From assembly GCA_965221575.1 (NCBI GenBank), contig CBDCSM010000014.1:434001-498000 (forward strand): a stretch of DNA of 64,000 bases. The letters run 5' to 3'. The notes below the pieces were generated by a model. It ran no database searches and was not told the DNA's origin. It saw nothing but the letters and a program-made list of their open reading frames with translations. This stretch comes from JAPPHA01 sp965221575 (lineage in GTDB: Bacteria > Pseudomonadota > Alphaproteobacteria > Rhodobacterales > Rhodobacteraceae). Position numbers and translations under genes: made by a program. Shown here piece after piece: positions 15,692 to 24,558 of this stretch (position 1 is its first letter; every line of letters starts with the position of its first letter).

Positions 15692-17779
15692 TTGTCCGGA
15701 AAAACGATCCGATCCGCGACGGATGTTGGCGGAACCTTTACTGACCTCGTGTTTTTCGAAACCGATGAAGACTCCGGCTTGTCGACCGTCAGGACGGCGA
15801 AGACGGATACGACGCCTCCGGATTTCGATGTCGGAGTCCTGAACGTCATCAAAAAGACCGGAACGGATCCGGCAGGAATCGGCTTCCTCGTTCATGGTAC
15901 GACCGTGGTCATCAATGCGCTGACAGAACGCCGGGGCGTTCGCGTCGGCCTGATCACCACGGAAGGGTTTCGCGATACGCTTGAAATCGCCCGCGGCAAC
16001 AGGCCTGACTTCTTCAATCTCCATTACGAAAAGCCCCGACCTTTCGTGCCTCGCCGCCTGAGGCGCGAATTACCTGGCCGAATGAACTATCGTGGCGAGG
16101 AAATGGCGCCGCTCGACCTGTCCGGACTTGAAGACATCGTCGGCGATTTCCAGCGAGAGGGTGTGCAAGCGATCGCGATCTGCTTTTTGCATTCCTATGC
16201 CAATCCGGAACACGAACGCGCGGCGGAAGCAGCCGTGAGATCGCTCTGGCCGGGCGTGTCCACTGTTTCCTCGCACCGGATCGCCAGGGAATGGCGTGAA
16301 TACGAACGGTGCAACACGGCGGTGTTGTCAGCCTATGTCCAGCCGGTTGCGGAACGTTACCTTGACCGTCTTCGGGACGGCCTCCAAAGCCGGGGGTTCC
16401 GCGGCAGCCTTTACGTGATGCAATCGAATTGCGGCGTCGACTCCCTGGAAGCCGTTTCCAGGATCCCGATCACGATGGTCGAGTCTGGACCGGCATCCGG
16501 TGTCTGGGGCGCCGCCGAGCTCGGACGACTGATCGACGAGCCGAATGTCCTCGCCCTGGATATAGGTGGAACAACGGCAAAATGCGCCCTGATCGAGGGC
16601 GGCAATGTCAGGATCATGACCGATTACTGGATCGAACGCGATCGGAAGTCCGCCGGATATCCGATCATGGTTCCGGTCGTTGACCTGGTGGAAATCGGCA
16701 ACGGCGGCGGCTCGATCGCGTGGGTCGACGATTTCGGCAAGCTGCACGTCGGCCCGCGCTCCGCCGGCGCGCAGCCGGGACCGGCCGCGTATGGCAGGGG
16801 TGGGAGTGATGCGACCACGACGGATGCGAATCTCTGGCTTGGCAGGATCAATCGCGACTACTTTTGCGACGGGGAGATCGACGCCGACATGGATGCGGTC
16901 GAACAGGCCATTTCCGGAGTCGGTGAACGCCTTGGCGTAAGCGCGGACGAGGCGGCGCGCGGCATTGTCCGGATCGCCAACAACAACATGGTCAATGCAC
17001 TGAAACTGGTTTCACTCAACCGGGGTTTCGACCCCCGGGACTTTACGCTGATCGCTTTCGGCGGCGGCGGCGGCATGCACGCCGTTTCGCTGGCCAGGGA
17101 ACTCGGTGTTCGCAAGGCTGTCATCCCCGAGAGCGCATCGGTGTTTTCCGCCTGGGGCATGATGATGTCCGACTTGCGCCGCGACTACTTTGTCACCCGG
17201 CTCGCCGACCTGTCGCCCGATCAGGCCGAAGGGATCGAAGCGGCATTCGCGGAGACGGAATCCCGCGCGAAAGCGGATTTTGAATCCGAAGGGGTGGAGC
17301 CGGGGCGCGTATCCTGCAGGCGGTTCGGAAAGTTCAGGTACCGGAACCAGGAACACACGACTGAAGTCGAGTTGAGCGAAGACAGGGTAACCCCGGAAAC
17401 GGTCGCGACGATCGCGGCGGCGTTTCATGAATTCTACGAACGGGAATACACGTACCGGCTGGATGCTCCCGTGGAAATGGTAGGCATCCACCTGGTGGCA
17501 ACCGCCGAAGTCGGCAAGCTGAAGATGACCCCGCAGGAGTTGACCGGGGAATCCGCGGAGACGGCGCTCAAGGCCGTTCGGCCAGTCGACTACGCGGTCG
17601 AAGGTGTACATGAGGCCCGGATCTATGATGGCGGTCGTTTGAATCCCGGCATGAAACTGGCCGGTCCGGCGATCATCGAGTCACCTGGTACGACGATTGT
17701 CGTCCACCCCGATGACCGGGTCGAGATCGACCGCTTTCAAAATGTCGTCATTCAGGTAGGTGACGGGGAGGGCAAGTGA
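15692..17779 (+). CDS. hyuA: Hydantoinase/oxoprolinase subunit A (HyuA)
   Basis: A 695-residue ATP-dependent hydantoinase/5-oxoprolinase A subunit. The N-terminal nucleotide-binding motif TDVGGTFTDLVFF and the later ALDIGGTTAKCALI mark the actin-like ATPase fold. GGGGGMHAVSLARELGV also fits the family. It should form a complex with HyuB and open a cyclic amide using ATP. I choose TTG 15692 because AGGAGG lies about 11 bp upstream; GTG 15665 is in frame but has no ribosome site. It follows the importer by 94 bp and is 1 bp from hyuB. Confidence 0.86.
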   Translation: MSGKTIRSATDVGGTFTDLVFFETDEDSGLSTVRTAKTDTTPPDFDVGVLNVIKKTGTDPAGIGFLVHGTTVVINALTERRGVRVGLITTEGFRDTLEIARGNRPDFFNLHYEKPRPFVPRRLRRELPGRMNYRGEEMAPLDLSGLEDIVGDFQREGVQAIAICFLHSYANPEHERAAEAAVRSLWPGVSTVSSHRIAREWREYERCNTAVLSAYVQPVAERYLDRLRDGLQSRGFRGSLYVMQSNCGVDSLEAVSRIPITMVESGPASGVWGAAELGRLIDEPNVLALDIGGTTAKCALIEGGNVRIMTDYWIERDRKSAGYPIMVPVVDLVEIGNGGGSIAWVDDFGKLHVGPRSAGAQPGPAAYGRGGSDATTTDANLWLGRINRDYFCDGEIDADMDAVEQAISGVGERLGVSADEAARGIVRIANNNMVNALKLVSLNRGFDPRDFTLIAFGGGGGMHAVSLARELGVRKAVIPESASVFSAWGMMMSDLRRDYFVTRLADLSPDQAEGIEAAFAETESRAKADFESEGVEPGRVSCRRFGKFRYRNQEHTTEVELSEDRVTPETVATIAAAFHEFYEREYTYRLDAPVEMVGIHLVATAEVGKLKMTPQELTGESAETALKAVRPVDYAVEGVHEARIYDGGRLNPGMKLAGPAIIESPGTTIVVHPDDRVEIDRFQNVVIQVGDGEGK

Positions 17780-17780
17780 C

Positions 17781-19445
17781 ATGACGGTTCGGGATCACGA
17801 TCCGATCACCCTGGAGATCATACAGAACTCCTTGCAGGCAGCGGCGGATGAAATGTTTGCTGCCATGAAGAAGACCGCGATGAGCTCGATCATCTACGAG
17901 GTCCTCGACATGGGCACGGGAATCATGGACGCCGAGGGCGAAATCGCGTCTTCCGGTGCGGGGATACCCGCATTCATTGGTGTGCTGGACAAGGCGACAA
18001 AGGTCATTATCCGGAGATTTGATCAGCCCGGAGCCGTTCAGCCCGGTGATGTCTTTGCCACGAATGACCCGTATTTCGGCGGTGTCACCCATCTGAACGA
18101 CATCGTCGTCATCATGCCGGTCTTCGTGGATGAACGACTGATCGCGTGGACCGCGAACATAGCCCATCATTCTGATGTCGGCGGAATGGCCCCAGGCTCC
18201 CTGACCGGCGAGGCGACGGAAATCTACCAGGAAGGTTTGCGTTTGCCGGCCATCAAGATCATCGAACGGGGCGAACCGATCAAGCCGGTCATGGACATCA
18301 TCCGGATCAATTCGCGAATGCCGGATGTGCTGGAGGGGGATCTCTGGGCGGCGATCGCGTCTGTTCGGATCGGCGCACGCCGCCTCGAGGAACTCGCACG
18401 GAAATACGGTGTCGACGTGTTTTCCGCGGCGATGTCCAGTTTCATGGATTTCGGTGAACAGGTTTCCCGGCGCGAACTGAAAGGACTGCCGAAGGGCACG
18501 TTTTCCCTGTCGGAAGAACAGGATGACGGGCAGATCTTCAATGTCAGCATCACGATTTCGGACGACATGTTCACTGTCGATCTCCGGGACAATCCGGACC
18601 AGGGAAAAAGCCCGGTCAACACCAGCCGCGATGGAGTCATGGTTGCGGCGCAAATGATATTCAAATCACTCACCGATCCCTATTCTCCCGCGAACGGGGG
18701 TTCATTTCGTCCGCTCGAGCTGTTGACACGGCCGGGATCTGTATTTCACGCGAGCGAGCCGGCGCCGATCGGGTTTTACTACGAAATCGAGCTCAGGGTT
18801 TACGACATCATGTGGCGCTGCCTCGCGCCACACATGCCGGACCGGCTTGCCGCCGGTCACTTCGCGTCTGTTTGCGGAACATTCATCGGCGGCATTCATC
18901 CCGACACCGGACGGCAATACACGATTATCGAACCCCAGCTTGGCGGCTGGGGGGCGAGCCGCGGGAGTGACGGGAACACCGCGATGTTCTGCGGCTTTCA
19001 CGGCGAAACCTACAACTGTCCTGCCGAGATCAACGAGGCACGTAATGGCCTGTACGTCGACAGAATGGAGCTCAATCTCGAGCCTGGGGGCGAAGGCCGG
19101 CACACGGGAGGCCGCGGCATCGTGCTCGATTACCGAATTCGCGCCGACGACGGGTTCCTGACTGCCGGATACACGCGCTCGAGATTCCCGGCATGGGGGC
19201 TCGATGGCGGCAATGACGGGTCACCAAACTATATCGAGTTCATTCCGAAGTCGGGAGAGCGCGAGAAGTTCGCGTTCACCTCGGGTCTGCCGACCTCGAA
19301 AGACGACATCATCCGGGTTGTCACCGGGAGCGGAGGCGGACTCGGGAATCCGGCTGAACGTGACCCGGACCAAGTGCGGGAGGATGTCCGGAACGGGCTT
19401 CTGACCGGTGAGCGCGCGAAAGAGGTGTTCGGCGTGGACGTGTGA
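17781..19445 (+). CDS. hyuB: Hydantoinase/oxoprolinase subunit B (HyuB), first copy
   Basis: A 554-residue HyuB-family subunit. It opens with DPITLEIIQNSLQAAADEM and carries the family blocks GDVFATNDPYFGGVTHLND, WTANIAHHSDVGGMAPGS and TGGRGIVLDYRIRAD, plus a C-terminal GSGGGLGNPAERDP tail. ATG 17781 follows GGGAGGG at close spacing and lies 1 bp after hyuA. The B subunit is thought to carry the amide-hydrolysis site. A second HyuB gene lies two genes downstream. Confidence 0.86.
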   Translation: MTVRDHDPITLEIIQNSLQAAADEMFAAMKKTAMSSIIYEVLDMGTGIMDAEGEIASSGAGIPAFIGVLDKATKVIIRRFDQPGAVQPGDVFATNDPYFGGVTHLNDIVVIMPVFVDERLIAWTANIAHHSDVGGMAPGSLTGEATEIYQEGLRLPAIKIIERGEPIKPVMDIIRINSRMPDVLEGDLWAAIASVRIGARRLEELARKYGVDVFSAAMSSFMDFGEQVSRRELKGLPKGTFSLSEEQDDGQIFNVSITISDDMFTVDLRDNPDQGKSPVNTSRDGVMVAAQMIFKSLTDPYSPANGGSFRPLELLTRPGSVFHASEPAPIGFYYEIELRVYDIMWRCLAPHMPDRLAAGHFASVCGTFIGGIHPDTGRQYTIIEPQLGGWGASRGSDGNTAMFCGFHGETYNCPAEINEARNGLYVDRMELNLEPGGEGRHTGGRGIVLDYRIRADDGFLTAGYTRSRFPAWGLDGGNDGSPNYIEFIPKSGEREKFAFTSGLPTSKDDIIRVVTGSGGGLGNPAERDPDQVREDVRNGLLTGERAKEVFGVDV

Positions 19446-19535
19446 CCATCGAAGCCGCCTTGGGCAGTAGTCGCCAGACAGGCGCTTCTCTTCTGCAGCC
19501 CAGGCCCCGACACTGACAAGAGAGGGAACGAGACA

Positions 19536-20360
19536 ATGATGGAACGAGGCGTGAACACACCGTTACGGTTGATGTATTTGAGTCCTGTCGGATACGATGG
19601 CTTCGACAGGGTCTTCGCCGATGCGATCGACGCGGCGCGCTTGCCCGGCACGGAGGTGCATGTTACGTCCTTGTCCCCCAAACTCGGTCGATTCAAACAT
19701 ATCGAGTTTCGATCCTACGAAGCGATGGTCACGACAGGAATTGTCCAGGCGGCGCGAACTGCCGGCCGAGAAGGATTCGATGCCTTGGCGATCGGGTGTT
19801 TCTACGACACGGCGCTTCATGACGCGCGTGAATTGTCAGCCGACATGGTTGTGACCGCACCATGTACGGCGGCGCTGGATATCGCTGCGAGCCTGTCCAA
19901 TCGTTTCGGGATCATCGTAGGCCGCCAGAAATGGGTCAACCAGATGCACGAAACGGTCGTTGCGAACGGCATGGGAGGAAAACTCACCGGGTTTTACAGC
20001 GTCGGCCTCGGGGTCAACGAGTTTCAACTCGATCACGCGCGGACAAATGCTCTGCTCGAGGAAGCCGGCCGCCGGGCGGTCGAGGAGGACTGCGCAGAGG
20101 CCATTATCCTGGGGTGCACCCTTGAACTCGGGTTTCACGTGGCCCTTTCGGAGCGGCTCGGAGTCCCGGTTATCGACCCAGCGCTCGCGGCCTACCATCG
20201 TGCGGAGTACGGCGCTTTGCTGAAAAGGCAGCACGGTTGGAAACCGAGCCGGAAATGGTCATGCGAACCACCGCCGGAAGAAGAGCTCGTCGAAATCGGA
20301 GTCTTCGACGACGATGATGTCTTCGGCAGCAGGATTGTGCTGGATGCCTGGCCACCCTGA
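19536..20360 (+). CDS. Asp/Glu/hydantoin racemase family protein
   Basis: A 274-residue racemase-fold protein. Two cysteine motifs, DALAIGCFYDTALHD (near residue 90) and AIILGCTLELG (near 190), supply the pair of catalytic cysteines typical of cofactor-independent Asp/Glu and hydantoin racemases. Lying between two hyuB genes, it probably interconverts substrate enantiomers before ring opening, or acts as a related maleate isomerase-like enzyme. The C-terminal 45 residues are acidic and look like an extra tail. GAGGG lies before the ATG. Confidence 0.8.
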   Translation: MMERGVNTPLRLMYLSPVGYDGFDRVFADAIDAARLPGTEVHVTSLSPKLGRFKHIEFRSYEAMVTTGIVQAARTAGREGFDALAIGCFYDTALHDARELSADMVVTAPCTAALDIAASLSNRFGIIVGRQKWVNQMHETVVANGMGGKLTGFYSVGLGVNEFQLDHARTNALLEEAGRRAVEEDCAEAIILGCTLELGFHVALSERLGVPVIDPALAAYHRAEYGALLKRQHGWKPSRKWSCEPPPEEELVEIGVFDDDDVFGSRIVLDAWPP

Positions 20361-20419
20361 CCGGCCCGCGAGTCCCTGATGCGCGGGTGTGCGGGGAATC
20401 CGGTCTCGGGACCGGGTGA

Positions 20420-22027
20420 GTGCTCGTGAGCGCGAGACATGCATCGGGTTCCCGTGACCCGATTACAATCGCCGTGATCCAGTCCGGACTGACGTCTGCC
20501 GCAGACGAGATGTTCGCCGTGCTCAAGCGGACGGCAATGAGCCCGATCATCCACGAAGTGCTCGATGTCGGCACCGGAGTCACCGACCGGAATGGCAATC
20601 TCGTCAGTTCCGGCGCAGGGATCCCGTCGTTCGTCGGCGTGCTCGACAAGGCGGTCAAGCGGATCCTGGAAATATCGGAACGCGATGGCGACGCAATTCG
20701 CGAAGGTGATGTCTTTGTCACGAACGACCCGGCTTTCGGGGGCGTTACGCATCTGAACGACGTGGTGATTGCGCAGCCGGTGTTTCACGACGGAGGACCA
20801 GTCGCCTGGGTGGCGTCGATCGGTCACTGGAGCGACATTGGCGGAATGACGCCGGGGTCGATGTCGACGAGAGCCAGCGAAATCTTCCAGGAGGGGCTGC
20901 GCCTTCCGGCGGTGCGGCTGTTCGATGCCGGGCGACCCGTGGAGTCCGTGTTCGCAATCATCGCGGCCAACTCCCGGCTGCCTGAATTCGCGACGGGGGA
21001 CTTGTGGGCCCAGATTGCCGCCGGGCGCCGTGCGGCGGGACAGATTGCAGACATGATCGAAACCTACGGAAAGGACGTGTATTTCGAAGCGCTGGAGCGC
21101 CTGTTCGACGAAGGCGAGGAACAGGCTCGCCGTGGACTGGAGGCATTGCCGGAAGGCGATTTCGAAATCGAAGAAGAGCAGGATGACGGTGCAATCTGGA
21201 AGGCAAGGATCCATGTCGGCCAGGGCCGGTTCCGCGTTGACCTCAGGGGAAATCCGGCACAGCGAAAGGAACCTCACAATACGAGCCGCGACGGTGCCGT
21301 CATCGCGTCGCAAATGCTGTTCAAGGCCTTGACCAGCCCGGCCTTTCCGGCTTCCGAAGGCTCGTTCAGACCGCTGGACGTGATTACGGATCCAGGCACG
21401 ATCTTCGATGCGCGTGGGACGGTTCCACACGGGTTCTATTTCGAAACCCGGATCCGGCTTTACGACATGCTCTGGCGCTGCATGGCCGAAGCGTTTCCGG
21501 ATCGCCTCCCGGCCGGGCATTTCGGATCGATCGGTGGGACGGTGATCGCGGGCGTACACCCGGACACGGGACGCCAGTACACGATGGTTGAACCGCAGAT
21601 GGGAGGATGGGGGGCGACTTCGTACCGCGACGGGATCGATTGCATGTTTTCGACGAGTCACGGCGAGACGTTCAACTGCCCGGTCGAGATCTGCGAGGCG
21701 CGTTATGGCCTGGATGTCGGTTGGAGAACACTGGGAGACGACCAAGCCGGCGGGGGCCGATATTCCGGGGGCAAGGGATTGAGCGCCTGTTACCGGCCGC
21801 GGGCAACTGCAACCGTTGCCGTCGGGTTCAGCCGTCACCGGCAACCGGTCTGGGGGTTGGCCGGAGGTCGGCACGGCGGCACCAACGGCCTCACGGTCAT
21901 CCGAAAAAACGGGGGCCGGGAAGAATACGGTTTTGTCAGTGACCTCCAGGTCGAGGAAGGTGACAAGTTGGTCATCCGAACCGCGAAAGGTGGCGGATGG
22001 GGTCCGAATCCCGGCAACACACTGTAA
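20420..22027 (+). CDS. Hydantoinase/oxoprolinase subunit B, second copy
   Basis: A 535-residue HyuB paralogue closely similar in layout to the gene at 17781: DPITIAVIQSGLTSAADEM, GDVFVTNDPAFGGVTHLND, ASIGHWSDIGGMTPGS and ETFNCPVEICEARYGLD. The start is GTG 20420 or GTG 20426, with only a weak ribosome site. No second hyuA accompanies it, so one A subunit may serve two B subunits with different substrates. It is the last gene of the long operon. Confidence 0.84.
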   Translation: MLVSARHASGSRDPITIAVIQSGLTSAADEMFAVLKRTAMSPIIHEVLDVGTGVTDRNGNLVSSGAGIPSFVGVLDKAVKRILEISERDGDAIREGDVFVTNDPAFGGVTHLNDVVIAQPVFHDGGPVAWVASIGHWSDIGGMTPGSMSTRASEIFQEGLRLPAVRLFDAGRPVESVFAIIAANSRLPEFATGDLWAQIAAGRRAAGQIADMIETYGKDVYFEALERLFDEGEEQARRGLEALPEGDFEIEEEQDDGAIWKARIHVGQGRFRVDLRGNPAQRKEPHNTSRDGAVIASQMLFKALTSPAFPASEGSFRPLDVITDPGTIFDARGTVPHGFYFETRIRLYDMLWRCMAEAFPDRLPAGHFGSIGGTVIAGVHPDTGRQYTMVEPQMGGWGATSYRDGIDCMFSTSHGETFNCPVEICEARYGLDVGWRTLGDDQAGGGRYSGGKGLSACYRPRATATVAVGFSRHRQPVWGLAGGRHGGTNGLTVIRKNGGREEYGFVSDLQVEEGDKLVIRTAKGGGWGPNPGNTL

Positions 22028-22407
22028 CCACGCCGCCCAGTTCAAACTTGATAGCGCTAGGCGAGGTAGACGAGGGCAGGATTGCGGTCGGCGGGCAGGG
22101 GAGCGGTGCCGTCGAAGGTTGGGATTGGCGGCGGGTCGGCAGCGATATCGACGGGGTTCAGGGCTCCGGTGAGCGGTTGCGGTAATACACATTACCAAAT
22201 GCGGATTGAGGGCCGCAATCAGGGCCAATAGTATCGTTTCCTCCCCACAAGAAATGTCCTCCAACTAGGTTGGGCCGTCGTTGGAAACCCCGGAGGTGGC
22301 CTCGGTGCGAATACAGAACAAGCCTGTTCAGGTTGAAAGCCAACTCAGCAAGATTTGTGGCATGTGAATATGCAACCTGGAGGGGCGAGGGATGAAGAGA
22401 AGGGGTG
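22028..22407. other. Intergenic region
   Basis: I see no gene, RNA or clear repeat in these 380 bp. The left part is GC-rich and the right part is AT-richer with no complete reading frame of note. It separates the hydantoin operon from the AraC-type regulator, so it probably holds that gene's promoter. Confidence 0.4.
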
Positions 22408-23250
22408 ATGCACGATATGGCAACCAATTATGAAGATCGCGTTTTGCGCGTGTTGGGCTATATTCACGACCACCCAGCCGAGAATCTGTCGCTGGATGTG
22501 TTGGCCGATGTCGCGGCAATGTCGCGGTTTCACTGGCATCGCGTCTTTCGGGCCATTACCGGTGAGACTTGTGCGCAGGCCGTGCGCCGCGTTCGGTTAC
22601 ATCGTGCCGCCAATTGGCTTGTGCAAACCGACAAACCGGTCCCCACCATTGCTCTGTTGGTCGGCTATCCCAACCAGAAATCCTTCGCGCGGGCCTTTTC
22701 CGAGGCCTATGGCAGCAGCCCCGCCGCCTTTCGCAAGGCGGGGCAGTATCTGCCGGTTCACCCAAACTTCAGAACTGGAGGATATCCGATGCATCCTGTG
22801 ACAATCCGAACCGAACCTGCCCGCCGCGTTATCGCTTTGCCGCACAAGGGGGCGTATACCGAAATCGGCAAGAGTTTCGAGGTCTTTGGTGCCTTGTGTG
22901 AATCCCGGAGCTTGTGGCCGCGGCTCGGTCCGGTGCTGGCGCTTTACTTGGACAGCCCCGATGAAGTGCCTGAGCATCAGTTGCGCAGCTTTGCCGGCGC
23001 TGAATACAAGGGCGACGAGGTGCCTGAGGGCATGGAAGAGCTACACATCCCCGGCGGCAAGACGGCGGTGCTGACCTACAAGGGACCATATTCTGGCATT
23101 CCTTCAGTCTATCAAAGCTTGTACGGCAATTGGCTGCCGCATTCGGGCGAGGAACCTTCAGACCACCCGTGCTATGAGATCTACCTCAATGATCCGCGGG
23201 ACACCGCGCCCGAAGATCTGATGACCGAAATCTGCCTGCCGCTCAAATGA
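22408..23250 (+). CDS. AraC-family regulator with GyrI-like effector domain
   Basis: A 280-residue Rob/MarA-like regulator. An N-terminal AraC double helix-turn-helix (residues about 10-105: LSLDVLADVAAMSRFHWHRV, FRAITGETCAQAVRRVRLH, VGYPNQKSFARAFSEAY) is joined to a C-terminal GyrI-like small-molecule domain (VIALPHKGAYTEIGKSF, GGKTAVLTYKGPYSGI, CYEIYLNDPRDTAPEDLMTE). I start at ATG 22408; ATG 22417 is also possible. No neighbouring gene identifies its target. Confidence 0.87.
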   Translation: MHDMATNYEDRVLRVLGYIHDHPAENLSLDVLADVAAMSRFHWHRVFRAITGETCAQAVRRVRLHRAANWLVQTDKPVPTIALLVGYPNQKSFARAFSEAYGSSPAAFRKAGQYLPVHPNFRTGGYPMHPVTIRTEPARRVIALPHKGAYTEIGKSFEVFGALCESRSLWPRLGPVLALYLDSPDEVPEHQLRSFAGAEYKGDEVPEGMEELHIPGGKTAVLTYKGPYSGIPSVYQSLYGNWLPHSGEEPSDHPCYEIYLNDPRDTAPEDLMTEICLPLK

Positions 23251-23457
23251 CTTTCCAGTCCAGATGACGGGATCGAGCGATTCGACAAGAAACACCGCCT
23301 TGGTCCAGTTGAATACTAGAAGTCGGCGCGGGTTGATCAATATCCGCGCCCACCTTCGCTTTTCAGGGACCGTCCATGTGCTGACCGCAAAGCTGAGAGG
23401 GGCCGTCGTTCTGGTGGGGGTCGCACAGCCTTTCATTCGTCATGGTCTACGCCGAGG

Positions 23458-24342
23458 ATGGCTGAGGGAACCTCGCATGCTGAATTCGCGCGTCGATGCG
23501 GTCGCTTTGCAAAGCTGAACAGTGAGATATTCTCGGGCAAGGCTCCACTTGAGCCGGTGACCGCACTGCATTTTGGAAAAGTTCTTGGTGTCGGTGCCAG
23601 CATTTGGCTCGAGATCGAGTCCGACTATCGTCTTTGCCGGACTCGGGAGGTTGAGGTTGGCGAAGCCGCGGCTTCAGCAGAGTGGGCAATGTAATTCCCG
23701 TTGGGGACCCGGTAAAGCGAAGCTGTTTCGAACGACCGGCGTCTTTTTCCGACCCCATGTCAAAACTGCTTGCGTTCTTTCGTGTGGGTTCAGTCGATTC
23801 CTGGAGTGTTCGGTACGGCCTCTCCTATGTCGCCTATCGCCACTTCGAGAGCTTCGAGAGCAATGAGGCTGCACCGGCTACTTGCTCAAGCTAGGAGAGA
23901 TTGCGGCTGAGCGCTAGGAGTGCGCGGACCACGATGAGAGCCGATTCAAGCATGCGGTTCGGCTTGGTGGATGTCGCCGAGGAAGGCTGTCATTCAGCTG
24001 ACCGCCCAATACAGGTCCGATGATCACCACTGGTTTAACTTCTTCCGTGAAGCAGCACATATCTTACTTCACAGCGAGAAAGGCGTTTTTGCCGACAAAA
24101 CCAACGGAGACGACACTGAGCGTGAGTTAGAAGCCAATGAATGGGCATCCAATATTCTCGTTCCCGAGTCGGCGTGGGAAAAGTTTGTCGCCGCGTCGCC
24201 ACGTCGCGAGCGCGTTGTCAGTTTGTTCGCTGAGGAACAGGGCATTGCCCCTGGGATTGTCGTCGGCATGCTTCAGCACAATGGGTTCTTTCCGTGGACG
24301 CATCTGAATGCTCTCAAGGTTCGGTTGGACTGGAAGTCTTAG
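23458..24342 (+). pseudogene. Broken XRE plus ImmA/IrrE-domain antitoxin gene
   Basis: Pieces in successive plus-strand frames rebuild one protein. The XRE part (SHAEFARRCGRFAKLNSEI, TALHFGKVLGVGASIWLEIE) ends at 23694. The middle (DPMSKLLAFFRVGSVDSW, YVAYRHFESFESNEAAPAT) lies in the next frame to about 23875. LLKLGEIAAER and ECADHDESRFKHAV follow, separated by a TAG at 23914. The ImmA/IrrE part runs 23968-24342 (WMSPRKAVIQLTAQYRSDD, NEWASNILVPESAW). At least two frameshifts and one stop break it. The protease HExxH motif reads REAAH, so the first histidine is lost. No toxin partner remains upstream; 23251-23457 holds nothing else that I recognise. Confidence 0.72.
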
Positions 24343-24558
24343 CTGCTCCCGTCGGCAAAGTAATGATCTGAAGCAGAGAAGAGACCTTCATCCCGTATGA
24401 CCATCTCATGGCGCTCAATGCCAAACGTGCCCGGCTGCAGCCAGGATTTGACGACGTTCAGACCCTTGCCATCGATCTCGCCGGAATAGCCGGAATCCGC
24501 ACCCGCAAACAGTGGCCCATTATACAGACTATCCAGACCGCCCGGATTGGCGACCCGC
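24343..24558. other. Intergenic, possible gene fragment
   Basis: The minus strand here stays open into the Fic gene and reads LYNGPLFAGADSGYSGEID followed by IERHEMVIRDEGLFSASDHY. The final SDHY is reminiscent of the end of an endonuclease/exonuclease/phosphatase-fold protein, but the match is weak. No gene is called. Confidence 0.2.

Noticed and set aside
20192..22264. 690-residue open frame on the minus strand
   Set aside because: It mirrors the second hyuB and racemase genes on the other strand, has Arg/Pro/Ser-rich composition and no ribosome site. It is a codon-bias shadow.
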